Shown here in pieces: positions 1 to 12,480 of a stretch of DNA of 64,000 nt (the stretch's first letter is position 1; each line of letters begins with the position of its first letter). This stretch comes from Pyropia haitanensis. Its lineage: Eukaryota > Rhodophyta > Bangiophyceae > Bangiales > Bangiaceae. Both the position numbers and the translations under genes were made by a program. The notes beneath the pieces were generated by a model. The model was not told where the DNA came from and ran no database searches. It was given only the letters and a program-made list of their open reading frames with translations. The stretch spans positions 3,751,631 through 3,815,630 of the forward strand of contig SDUX01000001.1 in NCBI GenBank assembly GCA_008729055.1. Reading direction: 5' to 3'.

Positions 1-637
1 GCGGCATCGAGCCACATTCAACTGTCCATGAAAAAGTTGCTGGCCGTCGACCCGCCGCCCCTGTGGCTCGCCGCTAGCGTACCACCGCCCCTGCGGTGGC
101 GGGTACCGACGTGTGGGGGGGTGTACCCTGCCCACGTACGTGGTGCCGGCTCGGCCGACGCGGGGTCGGCCGCCACGGCGGCGGCCGAGGTGGTCCGCCC
201 GCCGCGGCCGCCGCGGCCCCGCGTCCACGGACCGTCGCCGCGGACCGGGCCCGCCCACGGGTGGCCGGGGGGGGGGGGGGACGGCCGGGCCGCCGCCGCC
301 GCCGCCGCTAGCAAGGAGCGGCGGCAGCCGCCGCCGCGTTGCGCCGCCGGCGGTCGCGGCGTCTGGACGGCCGCGGCCGCGGCGGCCGCGGCCGACCCGC
401 GCACGCCACGAGGCGCACGCCGCGACGGTCGCGGTGGACCCGCGCGAGCACCGCCCCCCGCCCGCGGCGGCGGTCCCGGTCATGGCCACCGCCGCCGGCC
501 GCGCTCCTCGCCAGCGCGCCACCGTCACTGCCGCGGGCGACGGGCGCCTCGTCCTTTCCGCCTCCCCGACACTGGTACCCGTGCGGGAGGGGCTGGCGTC
601 CCCGTCGGTGCCGCTGACGGCGGCCGCCCGCCCCCCT

Positions 638-676
<39 letters not shown>

Positions 677-2759
677 CGTCCCCGCCCGCATCCTAGCTAT
701 ACCTCGTTGTGCCGTCGCCCACACCACGGGCGGCGCCGCCGCCACGGGCATGGACAGTCCACACCCCGTCCCTGGCGGCGGGCCAAATTCGCCCGCCCGT
801 CCCTGCCGGCCGCTACGGCTCGCCCGCCGCGGCCGCCGTCGGCAGCCACGGCCCGCCGCACAGCGGCGGCGCCACCAGCGCGGCACGCGGCGGCGGGTTC
901 CCCCCCCCCCCCCCCCGCCGCCGCGGCGGCGGCGCCACCAGCGACGCGCGGCGGCGGACGCCTCCCCCCCCCCCCCCGCCGCCGCGGCGGCGGCGCCGCC
1001 ACCCCCAGCTGCAGCGCCCGCCCGCTGCGGGCGGCGCGCCCGCGGACCCGCCAGCGCGCACCCGCCGGCGGCGGCCGGCGCGCGCCCAGCCGCGGGCGGC
1101 GGCCGCGGCTGCAAACACGAAACAGAGGGCGCGGCGCGCGGCCGCCGCGGCGCCCCGCGGCGGGCCCGCCCGCCGACCGTTTGCACGCGTGGCCTGCCGA
1201 CGACCGCCGCGGCGGCGGTCGCTGCCCCCGCCCCGCGGCGTGCCGCCGGCCGCCGCGGCGGCCGTTGGCGGCAGCCGCCCGCCGCGGCCGTGGCGGCAGC
1301 CGCCCGCCGCGGTCGTGGCGGCAGCCGCCCGCCGCGACGGGCGCGTCCCGCGGCGCGCCGCGTCCCGGCTGGCGGCCGCCGCGTGGCCGGTTCAGCCGCC
1401 GCGCCGCGTCCCGGCTGGCGGGCGCCGCGTGGCCGGTCCAGCCGCCGCGCCGCCCTGCGGGCGGCCAATCCCGCGCGCCCGTCCAGCGCGTCCCAGCGCG
1501 AGGCGGACGCGCCGGCCGGCTGCGCAGTGGGCTCTAAACCGGGATCCATGCAGTCGGCTCTTCAAGCCGGAAGGGCTTGAACAAACCTTGATTTTCCTTG
1601 AAGTGGTCGCACGCGCCGCGGCGGCCGCCGCCCCAACTGAGTGGATTAGAGGCCGATCCTCACACTTAAAAGGTTGACGAACACGGTAAAGTATATTGAA
1701 GGGAGGTGATGGGTTCCCTACTAAGGAGCATCCAATTGGCTGTCAAGTTTCGGTAACTCTCCATCACAGTCCTCGCGGGGACCACGACGGCCATCCCTGA
1801 GCGGCCGACAATCCATCTCCATGGCCCGGCTGATGACGCCACAGAGATGCACGGTAACACTGGCGTACTACCACCGCATCGCGGGCATGAGGCTTTAGTG
1901 ACCACAGAGGCAGCGGCAGCGACTGCAGCGGCAGCGGCTGCAGTTGCGGGGGGCGCCGCGCTGGCGGCGCCAGCTGCCACTGCCGCCGACGTCCACGTTC
2001 CCGCCCTCCCGTCCCCCCTGCCGCCCGCCGGCTCTAGTCCGCATCGGGCCGCGACGGCGGCCGCGGCGGCGGCCGTGGCCGCGGCTGGTTTTGGCCCCTG
2101 TCGTCTATTACTGCCGCGAGTCTCGGCGCAAGTGCTTCGGGTGCCTGTCAGTGTCGTCGGAGAGAAGCAAGCCGACGGTTGGGAGCGTACTGTACCGCGT
2201 AATTGAAAAAAAAAACTCTCAGGAAGATCTGCAGGCCGCCGAGATACGGCGTGCGCCTCACGTGATCAACTCCGGCGAGCTGCATAAATGCCGGGATACA
2301 ATCCCAGAAACATGGGACTTTTCGGGTGAAACGGGGGCTACAAGCTCTTGTCGATGCTGTACTTCTATTAGGAGAGCGTGATCACGCTCAATACGGCGCG
2401 AGAGCTGTGTGCATTAGCACTTGAAGAAAGCTTGATAAACCTAGAATAATTGGTCATGACCTGGGTGGACATCATCGTTCAGTACATCACTGTATAGCCC
2501 GCACTGAGACGCACCTTGTGGTGTATCGCAACCCCATGTCCGAGCAGGTGTTCATAATGACTTCAAGGTTGATCACGTTTTCTTCAACAAATCGGCCTTT
2601 ACGGGGTCTCTGGGGCACTTCATGATCGCCCTGGATCGTGATTTCTGCAAGGTTCTGCTTTTGAAAAGCGCTTGAAGAGGATCCCGCAACAAAGCCCACT
2701 GCGCTGGGCTGCGCTGCCGGCGCGCCTGCTCTGCTCAACGGGGTTCGCGTACATACGCG
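1..2759. other. No supported gene: GC-rich low complexity followed by an AT-richer island
   Basis: Bases 1 to about 1550 are GCN/GGN-rich, and every frame gives only Arg/Ala/Pro/Gly low complexity. From about 1560 to 2700 the composition becomes much more balanced, with an A run near 2204-2213. A minus-strand frame around 1666-1980 gives less biased protein, but it has no recognisable domain and no good start context. I see no gene, RNA or intact mobile element here. Confidence 0.5.
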
Positions 2760-2971
2760 CGCGCCCGCGCACGCTGCCGCCCCTCTCCCCCCCCCGGATC
2801 TGCCCTCCATCCTCTTTGCCGCCCCTGCCCCGCTCCCCCTCCCCCCCCCCCCCCGCCGCCAACCCCTTCCCTGTCGCCAATCCGTTCCCCCCCGCTCTCT
2901 CCATCCAACCCCCCCCCCTCCCCCCCCCCCCGCTCCGCTGCCCCTCACGCGCGTCCCCCCCTCGTTGCGCC
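2760..2971 (+). promoter_or_regulatory. C/T-rich leader before the first gene
   Basis: About 200 bases are dominated by C and T (blocks of CCCTCC, CTCTCTCC and pure C runs). The tract ends at the ATG at 2972. The same architecture precedes most other start codons in this window, so it probably marks the core promoter and 5' untranslated region. The transcription start itself cannot be read from sequence. Confidence 0.4.
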
Positions 2972-4283
2972 ATGGTCCGCCACCGACTGCTGCGCCCAGC
3001 GGGCGGCGACGCCGCGGCGGGGTCCCCCCCCTCCCCCCCCCCCGACGCCGCCACGCTGCTGACCGCGCCGCTGCTCTTCCGCGCCACCATCCTCGAGGCC
3101 AACCCGGGCATGACGTCCCGCTCCCTGCCGCCCGTCCACACCTACCAGCTGACCGTCGCGCCGTCGACACTCTACCGCGGCTGGCTGCCGCCGCCGCCGC
3201 CGCCGCCGCCTCGGCCGCCGCCGACCGCCGCCGCCGCCGCCGCGGCAGACGCCGATGCGGTCGGCAGCGGCGGCGGCGCCGCCGCCGGCGGGCGGCTGAC
3301 GCTCTTCTTTTCCGCCCGCCAGATGGCGGCGCCCGCCCTCCCCGCCGCCGGCGACACGGCGCTCATTGTGGCGCGGCCGCTGCCGCCCCCCCCCCCCGAC
3401 GGGGAGGCCCCCCCCCCGCCACGGGCGTTGCGGTTGTCGCCGCCACGCCCGAGGCGCTCGCCGCCGCGGCGGCGGTGGCGGCCATCCCCTACGGCTGGGC
3501 GCCCGAGGCTGGCGTCGGGGGCGTGGACGTGGCCGCCCTCGCCGACCCGGCGCTCCGCCTCGTCTGCCCCTTCCCGGCCGACGCGCCGACGGTGCGGCCG
3601 CCGGCCACGGCCGCCGTGCCCCGCCGCTGCGCCCGCACCGGCCGGCCCGCGGTGGCGGCCGCCATCGTTGGCGACGCGGCGGACGCTGCCGCCACGGCGG
3701 GCGTGCCGCCCGCCGCCGCGCCGCCCGGCTCGCTCCGCCTGGACGTGACGCCCGCGGTGCCCGCCGAGGTCCACCCGTACCGAAACCCCGACGGCGACGG
3801 CGCGTTTACGCTGACGCTCACCAACACGACCGCCACGCTGCTGACGCTGCCCGGCGTGCCGGTGGTGGTGACGCCCCACCGGCTCCGCCGCGCCGGCCGG
3901 GTCGTCCTCTGGTCCGCCGCGGCGGTGGTCGTTGCCGAGGCGGCCGCCTACGCGCTGCCGCCACCGCCGGGCGGCGCCGAGGCGGCGGCCGCCGCGGCGG
4001 TCGCGGCGGCGCCGCCGACCGCGGCGGCGGCGGCGGCGGCGCACCATGGCGGGAGCGTCGGCGGGCACATTGCGCCGCTGGTGTTGGGGCCGGGCGAGGC
4101 CGTGACGGGCAGCATCAATGTGCTCGCGGCGGGGGGGGTGGCGTGGCCAAAGGGCGGCTGGCGCATCCCGTTTGTGGTGGGCGTGGGGGGGGCGACGGGG
4201 GGGGGGGGCTCTACTACCTCGACTCGTGGCACGACGCGCGGCGCGCGCAGGTGCCGTCGGTCGACCCGGCGTACGCGTACTGA
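2972..4283 (+). CDS. Unrecognised protein with a beta-sandwich-like C-terminal half; frame changes at C/G runs
   Basis: The start is ATG 2972 directly after the C/T-rich leader. The first frame gives a plausible N-terminus (ATILEANPGMTSRSLPPVHTYQLTV, then LTLFFSARQM). The frame must change in the C runs at about 3385-3420 to continue into FTLTLTNTTATLLTLPG and LVLGPGEAVTGSIN. It must change again in the G runs at about 4180-4212 to reach GGLYYLDSWHD and the stop TGA at 4281-4283. The alternating hydrophobic strands with an Asn-Thr-Thr turn and an LxPGE turn resemble Ig-like or BsuPI-type beta sandwiches, but I cannot name the family. No signal peptide is obvious. The reading continues sensibly on both sides of each homopolymer, so I treat it as one gene with run-length errors. 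Function unknown. Confidence 0.55.
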
Positions 4284-4904
4284 GCGAGGCGGGCGCGGCG
4301 CGTCGCTCCCCCCCCCCCGCGGTTCTCGATTCCGATTGTCTAAACGCTGGTGCCCGCTCTCCGCCCCGCCCGTACGGGTGCGGCCTTGCGCGGGGACGGT
4401 CGACGGGCTGCCGGCGGCAGGCGCCGTGAGGCCACGCGGCGGCTGGTGCATCCCGCTTGGGGTGGGCGTGGCGGGGGCGCCACGGGGAATGGATGGGCGG
4501 CTCTCCTGCCTGGGCTCATGGTCCGCGCGTCGCCGCGCGCCGCTGCCGGCCACGGACGCGCTCCGCGCCGACAGACGCCGCGCTCGTCCGCCCCGTGCCA
4601 CTCCCCCCCCCCCCCCCCCCCCCCGCCCCCCCTCGTGGTGCATGTCACGGTTTTATACCTCCCCCCTCCTCCCCTCTCTCCGCCTCGCCTAGAGCGCGCG
4701 GCTCCCCAGGCGGTCGTCACAACCAAAGCGGGTGCTGCCCCCCCCCCCCCCCCCCCGCGCGGCCGCTCGCGCGCGGGGGGGAAAACGAAAAAAAAAAAAA
4801 AAAAGGAGAGCAAAGAAACGCAAGGGAGAGGCGCACCCGCCGCCGCGTGGGACGCGCTCGTGATGGCATGCCGGGGACGCTGGGGGGGGGGGGGGTGCGC
4901 GCCG
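4284..4904. other. Convergent 3' flanks with C runs and an A run
   Basis: This segment lies between the stop of the upstream plus-strand gene and the inferred stop of the minus-strand zinc-finger gene. It holds C runs at about 4602-4624 and 4738-4756 and a long A run at about 4786-4804. On the minus strand the A run is a T run about 100 bases past the inferred zinc-finger stop, a position also seen downstream of other genes here. No coding evidence. Confidence 0.45.
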
Positions 4905-4927
4905 CTATGCCGAGCCGCCACGGAAAG

Positions 4928-4969
<42 letters not shown>

Positions 4970-5030
4970 GTGGTGGTGGGGGTGGGGGTGGGGGTGGGGG
5001 TGGCGGCGACAAGGGCCACGCGGCCGTGGC

Positions 5031-5068
<38 letters not shown>

Positions 5069-6329
5069 CGGTGGCGGCGGGCGCGGCGGCGAGCGCCCCC
5101 CCCCCCCCCCAACGGCGGCGCCCCCCCCCCCCCCGGGTGGAGCGTCCGCACGTGGCGGTTCAAGGAGCTCCGCTGCCCAAACGTGACGCCACACACGCGG
5201 CACCCGTACGGCCGCAGCCGCTGGTGCACCGTCCGCGTGTGCTGCGCCGCGTGGAGCTTAAAGTGGAACCGCGACGCGCAGTGGCCACACCCAAACGGCC
5301 GCTCCTTGCGGTGGACGGTGCGGACGTGCTTGGCGCGGCCCGACTTTTCGCCAAACGCGAGGCCACACGCCGCGCACGCGTACGGGCGGAGGCCCAGGTG
5401 CACCGTCCGCGTGTGGCGGTTGAGGCTACTGTGGGAGGGGGGGGGGGTGGCCGGCCGGGGGGGGACGCGCACCAGCGCAGGGGGGGCGGCAGCACGGGCG
5501 GTTTGACCAGGCGGCGATGCGGGCAGCGGCCGGCGCCAGCAGACGGGGGGCCGTGGACGTCAGTATGTACCAACCAGTCAGGCTGTGGGGCGCTGGGCGT
5601 CTGCGTGTGCCCGCGATGCCGGCGCACCGCTGATCCTGACGCCCCCCCCCCCCCCGCCCATCCGTCGCGACGACACCTCCCCACCCCCCCGCCCCCGCCC
5701 CTTCCCCCCCCCCCCACCCCCCCCAACTTCCCCACCTGACCCCCCCCCCCCACCGCCCCCCCTCCTCCTCACTCACGTACCTAATATGCCCAAACGGGGT
5801 GTGGCACTCGCCACACACGTACGGCTTGCGCTTCTCGTGGACGGACCGCACGTGCAGCGCCCAGTGGGTCTTGCGCACAAAGCCACACCCGCACGCGGTG
5901 CACACAAACGGCCGCGCGCGGGTGCCCGCCGCCGCGACCGCCGCGGGCGGGCCCGGGGGGGCGGGCACGGCCGGCGGGGCGCCCGCCGCGGCCGCCACGC
6001 CGCCCCGCACCACCGCGGCGGCGGCGGCGCCACGGCTCCCACGCCCGCCGGCGGCCGCCGCGGCCAGCGGGGGGGGTGGCGGCGGCGGCGGCTGCGACGC
6101 GCGGGGCGGCGGGAAGGGCGGCGGCGGCGGCAGCGGCAGCGCCACGGCAGCTGCTGCCGCCGGTGGCGGCGGCGACCGCGGCAGCGGCAGCCGCAACGGC
6201 AGCGGTGACAGCGGCAGCCGCAGCGCGGCGGTCGCCGCGTGGGGGGGCGTGCCGCCGCCGGCAATGGCGGCGGCGGCCGCAGCCGCCGCGGGCGGGGGTG
6301 CGGGCAGGGGCGGCCACGCCCACGTGGCC

Positions 6330-6387
<58 letters not shown>

Positions 6388-7196
6388 CCCCCCACCCCCC
6401 CGCCGGCGGCGGCACGCCCGCAGCCGGCGACATCCCCCCCCCCCCGCCCAGCGGGGACCCGACCGACACGGGCGACGGCGGCGCCGGTGACGGCAGCGGC
6501 GGCCGCGGGGACCGCAGCGGCGCCGCCGGCCGCAGCGGTGGCAACGATGGCTGGCACGGCTGCCGCCGCCGGTAGAGCGACAGCAGCAGCGGGGGGGGGG
6601 GGGAGGGCGCGGCGGCCGTGGCGACGGCGGCGGCGGGGCGCCGCCGGCGTGGCCGACGCTGGTGGTGGGGGCGGCCGCGGCGGCGGCGGCGGCGGCTGCG
6701 GCGGGTGGGGCGCCCCATGGGGACGGCAGGGGTGGCAGGCCCGCCGGGGGGGGGGGGGGGAGGCGCCGCCGCGCCGGCGGTGGCGGGCGCCACCGCCCGC
6801 CGCACCTCCTCGTCCTCGTCATTGAGGACGGTCGCCCAAAAGGGCGCCGCGGATGCCGACACGCGGCGGCCCGCCGCGGCGGCCGCCGGCGCCGCGGCGG
6901 CGGTGACGGCGGCCGCCGCGGCCGCCGGTGGGGCGGCCGCCGCCGCCGCCGCCGCCGCCGCGACGGTGGCGGCGGCGGATGCGGACGATACGGACGACGC
7001 GGCCGCGGATGGGGGCGTGACGGGGGAGGAGAGGCCGCCGGGGGGGAGGCCGCCGCCGCCGGCCGCCGCGTCTTCGGGGGGCATCCGCAGCGGCGGCAGC
7101 CGCGGCGGCGGCGGCGCGGGACCGCCGCCGCCGCCGGTACAGGCGAGGCTGGCACGGCCGCCGCTGCCGCGGCAGCGGCGGCCGAGCGGCGGCAGC

Positions 7197-7231
<35 letters not shown>

Positions 7232-7367
7232 TGCCGCCGCCGGCGGCGCGGCGGGAGGAAGGGCTCGCCCTGACAGCAGGGGTGGGGGGGGGGGGGGGGG
7301 GAGGCCCGCCGGCCGACGCGGCGCCGCCGCGACGAGCGCCGCCGGGGATGGCAGCCGCGGGGGCGGG

Positions 7368-7401
<34 letters not shown>

Positions 7402-7579
7402 CGCCGCCATGGCCGCTGCCGCCGCCGCCGCCGCCGCCGCCGCCGCTGCCGCCGGCGTGGAGCGGCCAGCCGGCCGGCACGGCAATGCCGCCCAGCCCCG
7501 CGGCGGCCGCCCGCGGCGGCGGCGGCGGCGACAGCCGCCGCAGCGCGCGGCCGCCGCCGGCACCCCCGCCAGGCATCAT
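4905..7579 (-). CDS. C2H2 zinc-finger protein, five tandem fingers, long low-complexity N-terminus
   Basis: Probable nuclear DNA-binding protein. Five consecutive C2H2 fingers (C-x2-C-x12-H-x4-H) occupy about 5120-5915. Finger cores are CTACGCGF, CGECHTPF, CAACGLAF, CGHCASRF and CRVCGVTF, ending in His pairs such as HVRSVH, HTRTVH and HVRTLH. Finger 2 is split by an intron at 5429-5780 (donor GTACGT, acceptor CACAG). Joining the exons gives FGHISSLNRH with exactly the required spacing. The N-terminal part is poly-Ala/Gly/Pro except for a less biased stretch (FWATVLNDEDEEVRR), and the frame probably flips there at C/G runs near 6595 and 6750. The start is uncertain: 7579 (Met-Met) is one candidate, 8275 another. 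The stop is also uncertain: the finger-5 frame stays open to 4717, but C runs follow the last finger and a stop in another frame at 4905-4907 fits the poly-T position better. Targets unknown. Confidence 0.75.
4978..5001 (+). repeat. (GGGGGT)n hexanucleotide repeat
   Basis: Four consecutive G5T units follow GGT and GGC triplet repeats. This is a strong G-quadruplex-forming sequence on the plus strand. On the minus strand it would encode alternating Pro-Thr if the zinc-finger frame continues this far. Confidence 0.7.
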
Positions 7580-7796
7580 GCCGCCGCCGCGGTCGCCGCC
7601 GCCGCCGCCGCCGCCCGCGTCGCGGCCCGCAAGGACGGCCGGCCGGCCTGCGGGCGTGGCCGTCGGGGGTCCCCCGGCGGTGGCCGTCGCGGCGTGCCGC
7701 GTGCTCTCCCGCTGCCGCCGCCCTCCCCGCGGTCGCGGCCGGCCGGGACGCCGCCGCCGCGGCGCGCCGCGACCGCGGCGGGTGGCCGGCGGCGGG

Positions 7797-7865
<69 letters not shown>

Positions 7866-8133
7866 GGAAGTCGGCCGGCGAGGCAGCTCCCCCCCCCCCC
7901 CCTTCTTTCAAAAGGACGGCAGCCCCCCCCCGGCGGCGACGGCGCCACCGCCCCCCCCCGCCTTGAAGAGCACCCCCAGCGCACCCCGCGGTGGCCCACG
8001 CCGCGGCGCGCCGCGGTGGCCCGCCGCCGCCGCCGCGCGTCTCTGGCCGCCCGGCCGGCGGTGGCGGCCAGCCACCCGCCGGCGACGCGCACACCCCCCG
8101 CCGGCGACTCCCGTACGCGCGCCGGCGCGCACG

Positions 8134-8160
8134 GGGCGGGCGGGCGGGCGGGCGGGCGGG
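8134..8160 (+). repeat. (GGGC)n tetranucleotide repeat
   Basis: About six tandem GGGC units, a simple-sequence tract. Confidence 0.7.
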
Positions 8161-11100
8161 GCGCCGCCGCGGCCGCCCCCGCCGGCGGCGCGTGCCAGCC
8201 GTCCGCTCCCCCCCCGCCCCCCCCCCCCCCCCCCCCCCGCCCCCTCCGCGGGTCGGCGCGGCGCCCGCGTGGCACGCCACGGGCGGGCCACGCCGACGGG
8301 CGGCGCCGCCGCGGCGAGTGGCCGCCGCTGGTGGGGAGGGGGGGTGTGCCGGCGGTGGCGGGTGGGCGACCCTGCCCGTGACGTGGGCGGCGGCTGGGGC
8401 GGAGCGCGCCGCCACGGCGGGGAGAGGGGGAGGGGGTGGGGGGGTGACCGGGGGGGAGGGGGGGGACGCGCTACCGCGATGCGGGGGGGGGGGGGGGGTG
8501 GGGGGTGCGCCGGGCACCGCCGGTGGGCCGTCGCGGCGCGGCTGGCAGGGCGGAGGGGGGTGGGGGGGAAGTGCCGACGCCTGGCCGTCGCCGCCGCGCG
8601 TGTGCCGCGGTGGGGGAGGCGGGCGTGAGGGGGGGGGGGCGGACGCGCCGGTGGCGGGTGGGGGTGGGGCTGCTGGTGGTGGTGGGGGCGGGGATGATGG
8701 CCGAGTCGCGGCGGCGGCGGCGGGACCGCGTCACGCCGGCGGCGGCGGCAGCCGGGCGGCGGGTGGGCGTGCCCAAAGGGGGTGGTGTGGGGGGGGGGGG
8801 GGTGCGGACGCGGCCGCGGCGGTTGTGCGTGGCCCCCGCCGGCCGTCGCCGCCGCGCACGGCGGTCGCGGAGCGGCGGGCGTCGACCGCCGGCCGTCACT
8901 GGTGCGCCGGTGCGCGCCGCCGGGGGCGGCTGGGGAGGGGGAACGAGGGGGGAGCAGAGGCACCGGGGGGTGGCCGCCGCCGCGGCGCGACCCCCCCCCC
9001 CCCCCCCCCCCCCACCCCCCGCAACAGCGGCGTCGGCCGCAGGCCCCACTGGCGTGGTCGGCACCCCCCATGGGGCACCAGAGCCGCGGGAGTTGACGGC
9101 GGGGGGGAGGGGGGGGGGGGGGAGCGCCGCGGCGCGTGCGGCTGGCTGGGAACGGCGGCGGGGGGGGGGGGGCAAAAGGTGCGCGCGCGGCGGCCGTGCC
9201 GCGGACGCGCGGCGGCGGCGGCGGCGGGGGAGAGGGGCGGAGGGGGGGGGGGGGGGGGGGGTGCCAACGCACCGGCGGCGGCGGCCGGCCCCACCGGTGT
9301 GCGTGGCGCCGGTGTGCGTGGGGCGGACGCCCGCGGGCGGCGGGCGCCGTGCGCGTGCGGCGGGCGGCGCGGGCCGACCGTCCGCGTTGCTTGGAAGAGG
9401 GAGACGAGGTGGGGGCGGGATCGCGGGGGGCACCGCCGCAGGGCGGGCGGCGGAGAGGGGGGGGGGGGGGGGGCAGGGGGGAGACGCCGCGCGCACGGGG
9501 GGGGGGGGAGAGCCGCGCAGCCATGGACGGCACGTTGCCGCCGCCGACGCGCGGCGCACGTGCGCGGCGGCGCGAAAGTGGCAGGGGGGGTGCGCGGACA
9601 CGTCGGCCCGCACGGCGCACGTGCGTGGGGGTGTGGGGGGGGGGTCGGGGGGGAGGCGCGAGGCGGGGGAGGGGCGGGGGGGGGGGGGGACGGCGGGGGT
9701 GCGGTGCGGACGCGCACGGCCGCTGCCGTAGCCGACGGCGGCGGCCACGCGCCGGGCATGCGAGGACCGCCCAGTGTGGCTGGTGGGGGACGGCGCGGCG
9801 GCGCGCGGGGCGGCGACCGCCCGGCCGCCGCGGCGCTCCAACAGCCCGCCACGCGCGCACCGCCGTTGGGGGGCTGGCTGGGGGGGGCGGCCGGGGAGCG
9901 AGAGGGGCGGCGTGCGCCGGCTGGCGGCCGACCGGGTGTCTTGGTTGCAACGCCCGTCCACCCCAGTGACCGCCGTGCGGCGCGCGAGTGCCGAGGCGCG
10001 GGGTGGTGCGCACGTGCCGACGGGGACTCACCGTGATCGTCTAGGCTGGGAGGGAGAGGCGACACGGGCTCGGCGGCCGGCGATCGTTGTGGACTGTCCA
10101 CCAAACGGGAGTTCTAGCACTAGGTAGAGCCCTGCGTGCCAAAACTCCTTTGATCTCTCGCCGGCTCCCGTCGAGTCTTTGCTCAGCAAGGAAGGATTGT
10201 ATTCCTGCTCGTTTACTTTACAGTACATGAATGAATGATCGGTTCATCAGCCAATGGTACGCGCAGCAACAGTCATCCAGCCAATGAATCGCAGTGTCAG
10301 CCCTGATTCTGCAACATAATCGATGAGAAAAATATATCAAAATCTCCTCAGTTCATATTGTAGATGGGAGCGCACGCAAATCTCGTCCTTCACTCTCATG
10401 TTTTCGTTCAATTGTTTAACCATGTCATACATCAATCTGGTAGTTATGACGCTACGTTGCTCACTGGTTTCTCACCGTCAGCAAGACCGAGCAGAGAGGG
10501 CGTTGGGCGTGAGGTGCCCCAGAAGAAGAGCGTTGGGGGGTTCCAGTTGTGGCGTTCCGCACCCGGTGGCCAAGAAGGTGTCGGCCAACCGTTTCTCGTG
10601 ACGGGTGGCTCCCCCCCCCCGCTGGCCAACGGCAAGGCGGGCGGCGGGCCCCTGCCGCGGATCGACAATGCCGGCGGGGACTGCCGCGGATCGGCGAGGG
10701 GGGCACCGGAGTGGTGGGGCCAAACCCCCGAGGCGCCCACCTGCGTGCGCGTACCGCCCTGATGGCTAGAGATGAGGCGTGGACGGCGGCAGAGAGAAGG
10801 GGTGAGAAGAGGGGCGGGTGGGGCCGTTGGTCCGCGGTGCGTCGTTCCGGCATGCATAGAAATTGCTGGCGTGCCCGTTTCGACCGGCCATACGTCAACG
10901 GCCAATAGGGTCTGGGAGGGCACGCTTCGCACGAGCACAGGAGACGACATTTGTCTGGTACGTTGTTCACGAAAGAACACTGACAGGTTGTGGCCGAGAA
11001 AATGGCGACATGTCTGCAGACCGCGATACCATTGGGCGTTGCGTCGCACAGTGCTACTCGCCCATTGGATCATTCGGACAAGAAGCGGCGGTGCTCAAGA

Positions 11101-12440
11101 AGTTGGACGTTGACCGAAAGAGTGGGTTTAGTTTGCGCTCTTGACGGTATCCAAACCCATCCCGAACGTCGGGCCGCGTGGACAGTTCGTCAAGCGTGAC
11201 CATCCTCGCTTCTTTTTGGTCCTTGCCACCGGCATGGGCGAAAGGTAGGGAGGAAGGAGCCGCCTCGTCCGCCATCCAGCGCACCCTCGAGACGACGGGG
11301 GATGGTGGCCGGCGCCGGCGAGTTACCTACACTGCCGTGCGTTGAGGCCCGGGCGGGAGGGAGTCGGGGCGCGCGACGACGCGGAAAGAGAAAAAATGGG
11401 GCGCGCGGGCGGCACAACGGCCCCGGCGACGCCCGCGCCCGCGCCTTCATCGTGGGCACCCGCGTGAGGATGCCGCCGCCACCATGTGGCCACCCTGCGA
11501 GCCCTCCCCGCTGGTGCGCGGCACTCCAGCGACGGGCCGCGCCGTGAACGGCCCCGCCGCAACAGTGGCTGCCGTGCCCCCCCCCGTGGCCTTCCCCGGG
11601 TCGTGGCTTGTGGCGGGTGTGGAGTGGGTGCGGGTGGTGTTGGACACGGCGGGGATCGGCCAGGCCGTCAAAGGTGCGTGGCAGCCAGCCGCACGGTGTG
11701 TGGGCACCGCCCCGCGTGAGCGGCGGCCAGCCGTTGGTGGCGCGGCCACGCAGGTGCTCGCCAGAGCTGGGGCTGCCAAAAGCGGCCGCCGGGGGGGTGG
11801 GGGTGTCGCCCGCTGGGAGGGATGCGCGGTGGCCCGCCGCGAGAGTCGGGAAGGAGGCGCGGCGGCCCGCCGCGAGAGTTGGCGGGGAGAAGGGGGTGGA
11901 GGCGCCCGGGGGTGGCGGTTGGTGGCAACCACGCCGCTGACGTAGGCTGCCAACGCGAGCGTGCGGAAGGGGTGCGAGGGGCGGGGGGGGAGGAGCACGG
12001 CGCTGGTAGCGGCCCCGCCTGGTCATGTCGCGACGGCAGGGGCGTGCACGGTTGGAAGAACGGAATGGTGTGAGGGTCGCTCTTGACGAGGGAGGCGAGC
12101 TTCCCGATGGTCTGCTTGAGGGGTTGGTTGGTGTGGTCGCGGCGGTGGGGTCTCGGCGAAGGGGTCACCCTTCACGCCCAGCACGGCGCACACCGTTGCC
12201 TGTGGACAGCGGCTTTGCAACACCTGCGCACAGGGTCAACTACTCTTGTAAGCCACCTGCCCACCAGTGGAAACGAGTGCCTGTATTGTTTTTTTGTACG
12301 AGCCGCAAGTGGTGAGCGCTCGACGACGGCAGCCACGAGCGCGGTGGGTGCACGAGCTCATTGTCGGCTCACCTGGCGAAGACAGTCTCCGCGCCAGAGG
12401 GGCCAACATGGCCACCCACGGTGCTGGTGCTCTTCCCTCG

Positions 12441-12480
12441 CGCGGTAGAGGCTTGGTCTTCGCGGTAGAGGCTTGGTCTT
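12441..12480 (+). repeat. Exact 20-bp tandem duplication
   Basis: CGCGGTAGAGGCTTGGTCTT occurs twice back to back with no mismatch. The surrounding sequence is non-coding as far as I can tell. This looks like a recent local duplication. Confidence 0.85.

Noticed and set aside
308..1549. Long open frames on both strands in the first 1.5 kb
   Set aside because: All translations are Arg/Ala/Pro/Gly low complexity. At this GC content stop codons are rare, so long open frames are expected by chance.
6300..7900. GCG/GGC triplet tracts considered as CRISPR or satellite arrays
   Set aside because: They are simple triplet repeats inside the low-complexity part of a coding region, with no spacers.
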